DNA of 64,000 bases from Paramoeba atlantica (taxonomy: Eukaryota; Discosea). Positions 10,801-20,409 of this stretch are shown here, one piece after another. Under the pieces are notes generated by a model. It made no database searches. It was given only the letters and a program-made list of their open reading frames with translations, and was not told where the DNA came from. The DNA lies in the NCBI GenBank assembly GCA_977017575.1, contig CDRNVI010000019.1, positions 576,630-640,629 on the forward strand, in the 5' to 3' direction. A program made the translations under genes and the position numbers. Each line of letters begins with the position of its first letter. Position 1 is the first letter of the stretch.

Positions 10801-11388
10801 GAAGTATTCCAGACGGTCCCGTCGTTCCCGGGGCAGGCTTGTAACTGACTTGAATGTGTAGTGCTTTTTTCCGCATTTTGCGTGAGACGACTTCACCAAT
10901 TGAGTGGTTAATCATGTCTTCGTAGTTTCGAAAGGACCACTTAACGACGCATTTCGTCCCTTTACCCCACTGTGATATTTTTTTGAGGAGATGGTCTGGA
11001 GCTATAGGAAACGCTCGAAAGAGTGGTGCGTCTTCATCAACCGAATTTTCGGCTTCACCGTCCGCTTCGGCACCGTATTCTGTTGCACCTGCATTTCGAC
11101 TCGGTGGCAACTTCGATGGCGTCACCTTTTCTTCTGGTGTGTGTCTTTCAGGTGTTTTCGTTTGTGATGGTATGGGGGATGCATGTGTCGATGGCTTTGG
11201 AGTACTCAACTCGTTGTTTACGCTGCTTGTCTCGGCGGCTGTACTCGTCTTTTCAGTCACCGGGGATCTGTACTCGGATGCTGCACGACATTTCGAACTT
11301 TTACGCGGATGCTCGCGCGTCTCGCTGTCGGAACTGAAAGTTCCACTTTCTTTGTAAACATCGTGTAAGGGGCGCCATGTAGGTCGAC
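7838..11388 (-). mobile_element. Group A LINE, copy A1
   Basis: The ORF region (7982-11388) is followed by a short 3' UTR (7838-7981). It ends in a (CTA)n-like run at 7841-7860 rather than poly(A), and copy B1 abuts immediately. Part of the 3' UTR (7870-7925, including ACTTCGTCATCTGACTATG) recurs inverted at 59660-59718. The 5' side runs without a start codon into the 18-bp minisatellite, so the 5' end is truncated or replaced. Confidence 0.75.
7982..11388 (-). pseudogene. Group A LINE protein with one internal nonsense codon
   Basis: This is an RLE-type LINE polyprotein. The N-terminal beta-rich module (SQWGKGTKCVVKWSF to LHFPQSSKIKILH) is near 10750-10980. RT blocks include GAAPGPTGLSE, LTVDYSNAYNTP (motif A), GVRQGSALSSLYF and AYMDDVTLSS (motif C). 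Then come CPGCAAE...H...C and the RLE RSGPDLGIMW...VLYDITVVH with RKKKKYV. The copy reads in one frame except for a TAA at 9983-9985, where the open copies have Gln in ALPKPQNGIRP, consistent with a single CAA-to-TAA change. There is no Met upstream; the frame continues into the minisatellite. Otherwise intact, so the inactivation looks recent. Confidence 0.85.
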
Positions 11389-12162
11389 GACCTTTACTTT
11401 TATTAAGACCTTTACTTTTATTAAGACCTTTACTTTTATTAAGACCTTTACTTTTATTAAGACCTTTACTTTTATTAAGACCTTTACTTTTATTAAGACC
11501 TTTACTTTTATTAAGACCTTTACTTTTATTAAGACCTTTACTTTTATTAAGACCTTTACTTTTATTAAGACCTTTACTTTTATTAAGACCTTTACTTTTA
11601 TTAAGACCTCTACTTTTATTAAGACCTTTACTTTTATTAAGACCTTTACTTTTATTAAGACCTTTACTTTTATTAAGACCTTTACTTTTATTAAGACCTT
11701 TACTTTTATTAAGACCTTTACTTTTATTAAGACCTTTACTTTTATTAAGACCTTTACTTTTATTAAGACCTTTACTTTTATTAAGACCTTTACTTTTATT
11801 AAGACCTTTACTTTTATTAAGACCTTTACTTTTATTAAGACCTTTACTTTTATTAAGACCTTTACTTTTATTAAGACCTTTACTTTTATTAAGACCTTTA
11901 CTTTTATTAAGACCTTTACTTTTATTAAGACCTTTACTTTTATTAAGACCTTTACTTTTATTAAGACCTTTACTTTTATTAAGACCTTTACTTTTATTAA
12001 GACCTTTACTTTTATTAAGACCTTTACTTTTATTAAGACCTTTACTTTTATTAAGACCTTTACTTTTATTAAGACCTTTACTTTTATTAAGACCTTTACT
12101 TTTATTAAGACCTTTACTTTTATTAAGACCTTTACTTTTATTAAGACCTTTACTTTTATTAA
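11389..12162. repeat. 18-bp minisatellite, 43 units
   Basis: Exactly 774 bp, equal to 43 x 18, of the unit GACCTTTACTTTTATTAA. I see one substituted unit (GACCTC...) near 11607. Several frames stay open because the unit length is a multiple of three; the long (LIKVKV)n ORF on the minus strand is an artefact of this. The array separates the 5' side of the minus-strand group A LINE from the ATG of the plus-strand Ingi-like LINE. It could have arisen inside either element's 5' region. Confidence 0.97.
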
Positions 12163-12178
12163 AGCATCGTACGTCGCC

Positions 12179-15092
12179 ATGTCTGACACATTCAACTCGT
12201 GCGATGCCTTAAAAGTAGCGGAGGCCTCCGGTTCGGTGAGCTTTGATGCAGTAGTAGAGGAGCTCAGCTGCGCCAGGTTGGGTCGGAGCAACCTGTTCTT
12301 GCCTTCGAAAGGCGGTAAGAATCGGGTTGTACCAAAGCTTCGCCCGAGGGCATTTAACCAGATGTCACTTTCTATTACACCGCAAGCGAAGATAGCTGTT
12401 GTCTGGACTATGACATTCCGCAACATCCTACATCTTTGGGAAGGAACAGCGATAAAGAAAAGGAAGAACGGGGGATGGTGGGTACAGTACGAGCGAGTTC
12501 CGGACAAGTTATTCCCATTTCCTCCAATAGATGATAGAGTTGTTGTTTGTGCAGGCCGCGTCAAGACACCGCGATCGGAAACCCGTAGGAGAAAGCGAAG
12601 GAGGTACTATCCTCGGAATGTGACTGGGCGTGGCGCCCCCAGTTATGAGAAACCCTGTTTGAGCAAAGCCAGGAACAAGGGTTTGGCTATTATGACATTA
12701 AATGTAACGACATTGGGGCTGGACGGGCCTGATAGAATTTCATTGCGGAGATGTGCCAGGTTGCGTCTAGTTCTTCGGCTGCTCGTTTTACGTGACATAC
12801 AGATCTGCTGCCTACAGGAAACTCGCTTTACATGCGCGGAGTCACTGTTTCGAACAATTCGAATTGGGACTACTAAATTCTTCTTATACTTCTTGTCTGC
12901 CAAAAATGGGTACGGCGGACTGATGTTCATCAGTCGGTTTGCGATAGATCGTATCGTCAGCGTTTCAGAGAGAATAGCATATGCTCAAATTGACATGAAG
13001 CCTTTCCAAGCCGCGATATACAACGTGTACGCTCCAACGGCAACTGTTTCGGAAGAAGAACGCAAGGAGTTCTTGTTGCGCCTTAGTGATTCCTTCACGC
13101 GAAGCAAATATCCATTGAAAGCTGTTATGGGTGATTTCAACGCACCCTTAACACAAGATTTGAAGGGAAAAGAATCCTCGCCTGCGTACTGTGGACTGCG
13201 AACGTTCTTGGATAACATAGATGCTGTCTCTGGATTCGAAGTTTGTCCTGCTTCGAGAGACTGGACCTTCATATTTCCGAATGGCTACAAGAAACAGCTC
13301 GATCACATTATTCTGAACCGACGATTTGCGTCTGCAATTTCACGGCACCGAGTTATCTACCCTCCCATTTGCACAGGACATTATGCCGTGGAAGCGCACA
13401 TTAACATCAAATGGAAAGTGCATAAAAAGAATCCACACATGCATCCTCCATGGTATCTATTGCGTGATCCTGGAATTCGACAACTGTTTTCCGCCAGCGT
13501 TGCAGCTCACTTTGACCCACAACCTGATCATTCTCAAAGTGAGTTAGAAGGCAGGGATGTCGAGCAATTATGGTTGTCAGTAAAAACAAGTATCCAGGAG
13601 GCGCAAATGTGTCTCAAGTCTCAGCCGAAAACAGATGTTCCTCTCAGTTTTGCCACTCCAGTATGTAATGACGCACCGGTAAATCTGCAAGCTTTATACA
13701 AAATATCAAGTAATAGGAAACGTTTCGATAAGTTTGTGCGAGAACATGAAAAGCAAATTACTGACCTCGTTCAGTTGGAGTGCCAAAATTTAGAGAAGAA
13801 CTTTAAGAAGCGACCGCGAGGATCCTGGAGGATGGTTAAGGAGGTTATAGGCGATGAAAGGACAGCTATTCATGTACAAGGAAAGTCTGTCAAAGATAAG
13901 CTTGAAACGCTGAAAACGCACTTTGCAGCAAACTATTGCCCAGTGAAAGAAAACTCGTCCACAGACTTTGAGCAAGTTAAGGGTATTAAAATATGTGATG
14001 ACCTTTTTTTGTTCGAGGAGCTGTTGGCAGCGCAGAAGCAAATCGCTCGAAGGAAAGCCACTGGTTCTGACGATATCCCGATAGAAGCATACTGCGCGCT
14101 AACCGAGCACGACGAGTTATCCAGGACATTATTACGTTTGATCAACTCGGTGTACTTAAAGGGATATACGCCGGACTCGTGGCGCGAAATACTTCATGTG
14201 CCAATTCCGAAAAAAGGTGATCTCTCTCAGCTGAAAAACTGGCGTGCTATCTGTTTGACGAATCACATAGCCAAATTGGTGAACTACATGATTTTGAATA
14301 GATTACAACCAGAAATCGAACCAAGACTGCGTAATGCACAGTTTGGCTTCCGACCCTTTCGATCGACAGTTGGTGCACAAGCGATTCTAACAGAAGTATT
14401 CGGAAAGGCATCTCGGCATGCACATGATCTTTTCTTGGGATTCATCGATTTTCAGAGCGCGTTTCCCTCGATATCACATGACGCCATCAAAAAAGCACTG
14501 GATGCTTTTGCAGTGCCGCCAATGCTGAGGCAGATGATTCTTGCGTCGTACAATGCGCCCTCTGGATACGTCCGTGTCGATTTCGGGGAAACAGATCATT
14601 TTGACATCTCCTCTGGAGTGCTTCAAGGTGATGTCCTTGCCCCGTTTCTTTTTATAATGTGTCTGGACAGAATACTCGAGCGAGCAATGCAGAATTCGGA
14701 ATTCGGGATCACACTTCGACGTATTGGAACTAAAAGCCGAGGTATGCAGGAAATCAAATTGACAGACATTGACTACGCCGACGACATCGTGTTCTTTTCC
14801 AATACTAAGGAAACTCTCGAGGCTATGATTCTAGCATTGATCAAAGAAGCAGGGAAAGCGGGGATGAAATTAAATGTAGGTCCAATGAAAACAGCGTGGA
14901 TGGTTGTTGGGCGAACAGCTAGGAAGCAAGAAGGACGTATTATCCTACCAGAGTTGGGTCTTGTACCGCGAGTCGAATCCTACCGCTACCTAGGGCACAT
15001 GATGAGCGCCTACGCGACATCGGCAACGCTGAAAAACCGAATAAAGCTAGCATGGATGGCGTTTCACCGATTGAAATCAACGACGAGAGTCT
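12179..15092 (+). pseudogene. Ingi-like LINE: N-terminal domain, APE endonuclease and reverse transcriptase
   Basis: The ATG at 12179 opens about 970 codons. Residues 1-165 are basic and contain a Trp-rich segment ending in FPFP (WWVQYERVPDKLFPFP), similar to the VIPER Gag-like ORFs. Residues about 170-410 form an APE nuclease: MTLNVTTL, LQETRF (Glu), YAPT, GDFNAPL (Asp/Asn), DWTF, LDHIILN and a terminal GHYAVEA, where many relatives have SDH. The RT follows: WRAICLTNHIAKL, FGFRPFRS, FIDFQSAFPSIS (motif A), SGVLQGDVLAPFLF, IDYADDIVFF (motif C, YADD) and SYRYLGHMM. The protein is cut by the VIPER-like element after TTRVF and resumes at 19412. Confidence 0.88.
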
Positions 15093-15106
15093 TCCACATA
15101 CATTAA

Positions 15107-15539
15107 AAACAACTTGTAAGAAAACATTGTTGTAAGAGCTAAAGAAATATATCGCTGATATCCTGAATCTCATCCACTGCCTATATTTACTAGCTAAAGA
15201 ATATTCGTATTATTGATGCAACTATCCGGATGTATATAGCGCGCAAACTATTTCAAAAGCATAATATAAAAATATAATACGTAGTGAAGGGGCTTTGCCC
15301 CCTGGCACGCAGCCACCACCCCGATCGCTCGTCTCCTCACAACATCCTGTCTCTCGTATATTAAATCGCTGCACGTTCCACATACAAAATTCCATTGCGA
15401 AGCTGGCCAAGCTGCGAACGGAAGCTTGATAAACCTACATTTGATCATTCACTAAATACATATTTTTTTTTTTTTTTTTTTTTTTGAAAGAAGAAGCAAT
15501 CTTTTTTTTTTTTTTTGTGTGTGTGTGTGTGTTTAATCT
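15107..15539. other. Non-coding end of VIPER-like copy 2
   Basis: No gene is seen. It holds an AT-rich segment, a small GC-rich hairpin (GGGGCTTTGCCCC near 15290), a T23-like run at 15461-15485, a second T run and (GT)9-like repeats at 15517-15533. It probably corresponds to the 3' terminal repeat region of the element. Confidence 0.6.
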
Positions 15540-17129
15540 CTAAAAAATTCTGCTTATTGGGTCCGCTGGATTTAGTTTCGTAGAAATATAATGAGCTTGA
15601 ATACATATTCCTTTATTCTTTAAACTCTGTAAAATGCTTTTCAATTCTTTCGCTATGCCATCAGACTTGCATATTTTCCGATTCAACGCTGCTCGACAAG
15701 ACGTATTATCAATCCAAAGCTGAACGCAAGTCCCTTGCTCGAAATATTTTTGGAATTCTTCGAGGGCGAATCGCACCGCCGCCGCTTCTGATTTGTTAAC
15801 TTCGTAGGTCCATTCTGCTGGCCAAGGTGCGCCCAAAATCTTAACCTCTCCGCTATCCATGTACAGAATTGCTCCCCATCCTTTTGAGGAGGCGTCTGTA
15901 AAGAGTTTATGACGCGGAGGTGCAGTGGCGGGGTGAGGGGGTGCTCTTATCGGCACGTTTTTAATCAAGTCGTCACGCCATTGAGCTAAGATCACACGAG
16001 TTTTCATGGGAAGATCCACGATTTTGTCCTTTGCAAAAGGATGTCGGTTCAAGTAATTAATACGTCGTTGTACTATTTTTATCGCAAAGTGATATTGCGG
16101 GATTACCACACCAAGTATCGAAGAGCAGTACAGTAGACGCCCCACCGCCGCCTCCAGCTCTAAGAAAGTGAGTCTCGAAAAAGTATCCCGTTTCAATTTG
16201 CTCACAACCTTCGGTCCCAAGCAGACCCGGCTTGATGCGTGATCAAATTTCACTCCGTTGAACACGTATTGTTTCGTCGGAGGAACGTCCTGATCTTTAA
16301 ATCGAGCTCCTGCCACTCGCGCACGCGAGTCAATAAAATAAACATACTCGTCTGCATGTTTTCTAGATCCGGAAAAACGAACTCCATCTATATAGATATC
16401 AGTAGAACCGTGTTGATACGAGTGGGATTTTGAGCAATAATCTTTATTTCCTGCCAACGATGCTGTCATGCAATGCATAATTTCAGGCGCACATCTGTGG
16501 CCCATGGGTAAAACATTCATTTCGTATAATTGCCCATCTTCTGCACGAAACCGAAACTTTGCTCGGGATCGTAAGGGTAAGCCAACCTGGTAAAAACCAC
16601 ACATTAGATCACGTTTTACCCCCACCTCAGCATTTACTGCGTATAAATAACGAGAAGGGTGTAGGAGAGGAACAGCTGGTTCGTAGTCCTTTAGGCGTAA
16701 ATTGTCTGATCGTGTCCATGAAATAAAACGTCTTCTGTCTTTGCCCGCGTCGTCTTTTTCAAGGGCAGTGAACGGAACCATATATTGCATGGTCGGGCGT
16801 CGTTTGGCTTCTTCGGTAGATACCTTCGATATGACTTTAGACCGAATCAATGCTGGAATGTCTCCTGGAGCCAATGCCGGTTTAATGCAAGGAGCGGACT
16901 CAGCTTTCTCGGGCAACTTGGTGAGTTCATCAAGAACGTACGTTAGCCTATCATTCTGTTGTTCCGTTAGCCACTTCCGTAATTTTTGAACATTCAACGT
17001 CGGAATATTATCCTTTGCATGCAAGGGGATATGGTAGTCGTCGGTTTTAGCTAATTTGGAACTGCGCCTTGGACATAAAATTGAATACGATTTAAGGAAA
17101 GGAACCTGTTCGTAAAACTCCTGAACCAT
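15540..17129 (-). CDS. VIPER-like reverse transcriptase-RNase H (ORF3), copy 2
   Basis: RT blocks RRFISWT, GVKRDLMCGFYQVGLPL, MGHRCAPEIMH and KQYVFNGVKF are visible, followed by RNase H with FTDASSKGWGA, NKSEAAAVRFA and WIDNTSC. It ends NPADPISRIF. I take the ATG at 17127-17129, which overlaps the recombinase stop in a TGATG arrangement. The frame is open further upstream but overlaps the recombinase gene there. Order and motif content match ORF3 of copy 1. Confidence 0.85.
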   Translation of the reverse strand: MVQEFYEQVPFLKSYSILCPRRSSKLAKTDDYHIPLHAKDNIPTLNVQKLRKWLTEQQNDRLTYVLDELTKLPEKAESAPCIKPALAPGDIPALIRSKVISKVSTEEAKRRPTMQYMVPFTALEKDDAGKDRRRFISWTRSDNLRLKDYEPAVPLLHPSRYLYAVNAEVGVKRDLMCGFYQVGLPLRSRAKFRFRAEDGQLYEMNVLPMGHRCAPEIMHCMTASLAGNKDYCSKSHSYQHGSTDIYIDGVRFSGSRKHADEYVYFIDSRARVAGARFKDQDVPPTKQYVFNGVKFDHASSRVCLGPKVVSKLKRDTFSRLTFLELEAAVGRLLYCSSILGVVIPQYHFAIKIVQRRINYLNRHPFAKDKIVDLPMKTRVILAQWRDDLIKNVPIRAPPHPATAPPRHKLFTDASSKGWGAILYMDSGEVKILGAPWPAEWTYEVNKSEAAAVRFALEEFQKYFEQGTCVQLWIDNTSCRAALNRKICKSDGIAKELKSILQSLKNKGICIQAHYISTKLNPADPISRIF

Positions 17130-18304
17130 CACATTATCGATGCACCGGGGAGAAGTACTGACACCTTCTGAGTCCCTAACGCTCTTGCCGTAGTTATTTG
17201 GTTGGCGTTGTACCGCAGTAGACTTTCTACGTTCAAGTGCTTTGAGAGATTCATTACTTCCGATAAGTTGAGGTGGCCTTCTACTATTTCCTGAAATAGA
17301 AAGGTGATGGCTCCTCTCTTGATTGAGTGCGTGCCATATCCGTCGCCTAGGACGTCTCGAATATGGAGATCCATCTCCTGAACTGTCGCGGTGCTCATTC
17401 GTTGCCCTGGTCGCAGGCTGCTTACATACTGAGCTATTTGGTTTGTGCCCGGACCCGTGATGATCGCGTACATGTACGGTCGGTACGGATTTAGACGAGT
17501 GGTCTTCGTGAAACGTCCCCAGTAGATTATTATTTCGTTCGAATTTACACTCAGAAATTGCTCCCTTCTTAGCTCGGCCGTTTCGGTCCAGCGTGACGCG
17601 GCTTTCCAGCATAGCAGGACCGTCATTGCTTGTGTTATCGACAGGCGTGTGCACAATTTTTGCAACATGGGAGGTGTTATCGGTTGCATTTGACGTTGTG
17701 GTTCCGTGCCCCCCTGGGCCTGAATCGCTTTTGTGAACAACTTCAACGGATTGCATTCCATCCCCATCAACGTGAAAACCGTGTGAAGAGCGCGAGCATA
17801 ATTGAGGCGAGTTGACGGCGCGACGCGTAGAGTCTGGAGATACAAAATGGCGGTTGCTGAATTCATCTCTCGGTGCTTCACGCGACAAAATTCGTTTACG
17901 TTTTTCCATAGGCGTGTTCTGTTGTTCCAAGTCGACTTTGCCCACATCGGCTGAATCGCTTCGGTCAGCTGGACGGAGTCCGGATCGTCCGGATTTATCC
18001 TCAGAATTGCCTGAGTAATGTTTTGAACTTGGTCGTGGGATACATCGCGACTGTGTTCTCGTTTTAGTCCTCTGACTGTTTGCGAATCTGTGCGGTGCGC
18101 GACACGTGTTTGAGGTAAGACCCTTAGTGGAATCAGTCGTGTGCAAGGATGCATTTTGGTCTGTATTGGGATACGAGTAGTTTTGGGCACACTCCGGGCA
18201 CTGATTTTGGGAAATTTGGGAGAGCACCTCACGAACGAGTTTTGCGAACTTTTCCACGATCTCTTCAATCCAATGACACGAGTAGTTTTTGGGGTGGGGA
18301 ACAA
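17129..18304 (-). CDS. VIPER-like tyrosine recombinase (ORF2), copy 2
   Basis: The catalytic blocks are visible: Arg in CWKAASRWTE, THSIKRGA (H-x-x-R type), SKH, and LLRYNANQ with the nucleophilic Tyr. The upstream helical region (APSTRLNYARALHTVFTLMGM) parallels copy 1. The first 70 codons overlap the region between Gag and YR and may not be translated, so the start is uncertain. Lies directly after the Gag-like ORF (stop at 18308). Confidence 0.85.
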   Translation of the reverse strand: MFPTPKTTRVIGLKRSWKSSQNSFVRCSPKFPKISARSVPKTTRIPIQTKMHPCTRLIPLRVLPQTRVAHRTDSQTVRGLKREHSRDVSHDQVQNITQAILRINPDDPDSVQLTEAIQPMWAKSTWNNRTRLWKNVNEFCRVKHREMNSATAILYLQTLRVAPSTRLNYARALHTVFTLMGMECNPLKLFTKAIQAQGGTEPQRQMQPITPPMLQKLCTRLSITQAMTVLLCWKAASRWTETAELRREQFLSVNSNEIIIYWGRFTKTTRLNPYRPYMYAIITGPGTNQIAQYVSSLRPGQRMSTATVQEMDLHIRDVLGDGYGTHSIKRGAITFLFQEIVEGHLNLSEVMNLSKHLNVESLLRYNANQITTARALGTQKVSVLLPGASIM

Positions 18305-18307
18305 TCC

Positions 18308-19270
18308 CTAGTGGATTGTCCGTCTTTCGCTGCGCACCATTTGGTGGGAACGCGCAGCGCCACTCGCCACCCCCCTCTGAAAAATCTGAGTCAAAAGAGG
18401 ACAGTTAGCACGTATATGACCTGGTTTACGACAATTATAGCAAACAGGGTTGGCACGGCGAGAAATACGAGTTTGCTTGAGCTGTTCCTCAAGCATCATT
18501 TTCCCAAATACGTCATTGGGGTCTTCCACTTGATGGAGGCGTTGTTGAACACGATCGACTGGCGCTCCAGCAGCTGCCCAATAGTGCGTGCGTAACTCCT
18601 CGATCAGCATGGTAGCGATAGCAACGAAATCTTCTGTCCAGGTGCCTAGCTCGCGCGCCGCATAAATCCATTTGGTGAGGATAGTAAACAAGCGCTCTCG
18701 GATTGGGGGAGGGTTGAAGCGAACACCTAATTGAGGAGCATCGCGCAATTCTCTGATCAATTCACGGGGCTTGAAGTCATCTTCAGAGTATATATACGAT
18801 TTCCATGTCAAGGGGAAGATTACTGAAAATGCCTTGGGGTTTTCTACGCCCACTTCAGATTGGATAGGATCACTCACCCGTTGTCCACCCGGCATACGTG
18901 CTTGAACCTTGACGAAACTGAGATCGTAATAGCTTATATCCGGGAAAGGAAACGAATATTCAATGTCAGGGTCATCGTCCCATCGCGCTTTAATCTCACT
19001 GTTCGGATCTTTTGGATTCTTAAAGTGGACACGACCTGTAACCGTGTATCGATCCTGGTCCCCTCGCTCCGACCACACTGCTTGAACGAAGACGCGATAA
19101 CCTCGTGAGAGTAGTAAATTGGTTTTATCTGCAAATTCTCGCAAAGCTTCTTCGGACAACGGAACGGCATGGCCACCGCCTTGCAGAATCGCCTCAACCT
19201 GGCCAGGGTTGAGTGTCTGCTGGTGATCACTCGGCGCGGCCGGATCAGGACTGATCGCTCTGGCCGTCAT
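18308..19270 (-). CDS. VIPER-like Gag-like protein with CCHC knuckle (ORF1), copy 2
   Basis: A 320-aa protein with a C-terminal zinc knuckle CYNCRKPGHIRANC near residue 280. An N-terminal stretch around residues 80-105 ends in a Trp/acidic PFP motif (RWDDDPDIEYSFPFP). Same position and architecture as ORF1 of copy 1, supporting a nucleocapsid-like RNA-binding role. The ATG at 19268-19270 is the first Met after the element's 5' region. Confidence 0.75.
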   Translation of the reverse strand: MTARAISPDPAAPSDHQQTLNPGQVEAILQGGGHAVPLSEEALREFADKTNLLLSRGYRVFVQAVWSERGDQDRYTVTGRVHFKNPKDPNSEIKARWDDDPDIEYSFPFPDISYYDLSFVKVQARMPGGQRVSDPIQSEVGVENPKAFSVIFPLTWKSYIYSEDDFKPRELIRELRDAPQLGVRFNPPPIRERLFTILTKWIYAARELGTWTEDFVAIATMLIEELRTHYWAAAGAPVDRVQQRLHQVEDPNDVFGKMMLEEQLKQTRISRRANPVCYNCRKPGHIRANCPLLTQIFQRGVASGAARSHQMVRSERRTIH

Positions 19271-19411
19271 CGCACACTAATAAAAATAACTTGTAAGAGA
19301 ATGTAAGCTATAAAACTATACACAATCTACATAAAGTTATAATTTAAATCATATTAAAAGATATAATAGAATTCATAATCAGAGATTATGTGCCTCGTAG
19401 GGCCATTCGAG

Positions 19412-20409
19412 AAAAAGGAGTCTTTTCAAATTCGTATTTGTTCTCGTCTAAATTTCCTCTCGTAAACTATCAGAAACCACTATGGAACAATGGTCTAAAC
19501 GTTATCCTTCGTCTTCGTATTTTCAATGCGATGGTGAGCTCCGTCCTTTCATATGGGTGCGCAACTCTCACGCCGAGTAAAACAGAGCTTAAATCAGCAG
19601 ATATAGAAGTCAACAAAATGAGGAGGCTGGCTACAGGAACTCCTTTGTGGGATGGACACAAATCAATCCCAACGAAGGCTCTCTATCGAGGAGGCTTGAT
19701 GTTTTCGACTGTAGTGAAAGTAAGCAGAGTCAAACTTGTAGGACACCTTCTAAGACATGACACTCCGTTTTATGACGTTATGATGTGGAACAAGGACCCC
19801 AATTCACGCGTAAAATCACTATCTGAAGCGTGCGCGGAGGACCTGGGCATTGAAATCGAACACTTATGGGAACAGGCCCAAGATCGTACAGCATGGCGTA
19901 TGCTAGTTGAAGGCTTAAGGGAGAACCTTGAACCTACCGCACGTTACGTACCTGTGTCAATAAAAAAGCGAGAAATAGAACAAATCTTACTCTCAAACGC
20001 GAGCGCGATGGAAAAGTGGGAATCTTTGCAGTTTTTCGAAGAGGGATCGACGTTATGGCCCGATTATGGACTCTTGCACATGTATTGTGATGGGTCATCA
20101 CAACGTAAATTCAACCAAATAGTCGCGGGAGCTGCGGTAGCTGTGGCACAGAACGGGTATGTTGCCTTTTCGAAGAAACAATCATTGCAAAAGGCGGACG
20201 CCGCATCCATCAGATCAGAGCTTCACGCATTTTTTCTTGCACTGCAAATCGGGGAGGGTAAGCAAGAATCCTTCGTTGTGCATGTCGATTCGGAGTACGT
20301 CTGGAACTTTTGGCACAAAGTACGTGTACCGTATCAGTTGGGTAAATACGCAGACTGGGAAAATGCAGATTTGCTTGAACGTATTTCCAGCTTGGCCCGT
20401 TCGATTTTG
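19412..20409 (+). pseudogene. Ingi-like LINE, second part: RT thumb and RNase H
   Basis: Continues the protein interrupted at 15092: SNSYLFSSKFPLVNYQKPLW, then VSSVLSYGCATLTPS, the post-RT motif that LINEs write as LLYGxExW. The connection domain follows, then an RNase H with YCDGSS (Asp), RSELHAFFLAL (Glu) and VDSEYVWNF (Asp). The last RNase H motif is missing because the LINE ends at the junction with the inverted group B fragment at 20410. Confidence 0.85.

Larger units (their letters stand above)
15093..19411 (-). mobile_element. VIPER-like tyrosine-recombinase retroelement, copy 2
   Basis: A 4.3-kb element inserted in the Ingi-like LINE, with the same three-ORF order as copy 1 (Gag-like, YR, RT-RNase H). 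It belongs to a different subfamily: the proteins align only moderately by eye and the non-coding ends differ. The coding part looks whole. Split direct repeats are not recognisable; only a short TAAAAAyAACTTGTAAG match links 15105-15122 with 19277-19297. The left non-coding block (15107-15539) contains a poly(T) run and a (GT)n tract. Confidence 0.82.
12163..20409 (+). mobile_element. Ingi/L1Tc-like LINE split by a VIPER-like insertion
   Basis: This is an APE-endonuclease LINE in two collinear parts, 12163-15092 and 19412-20409. The two-part layout and domain order (APE, RT, RNase H) match the Ingi clade known from trypanosomes. The shared GTCTT at both VIPER junctions places the insertion point exactly within the palm/thumb region. 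The 3' end is missing: at 20409/20410 the LINE stops inside RNase H and abuts an inverted group B LINE, which indicates a rearrangement. Confidence 0.85.

Noticed and set aside
11257-12564. Long minus-strand ORF made of LIKVKV repeats
   Set aside because: It is the translation of the 18-bp minisatellite plus antisense of the Ingi-like LINE; the open frame follows from the unit length.
17129-18257. Open second frame across the recombinase gene of VIPER-like copy 2
   Set aside because: It lacks RT or other motifs there; the recombinase frame has the family signature. The same applies to 3713-4958 in copy 1.
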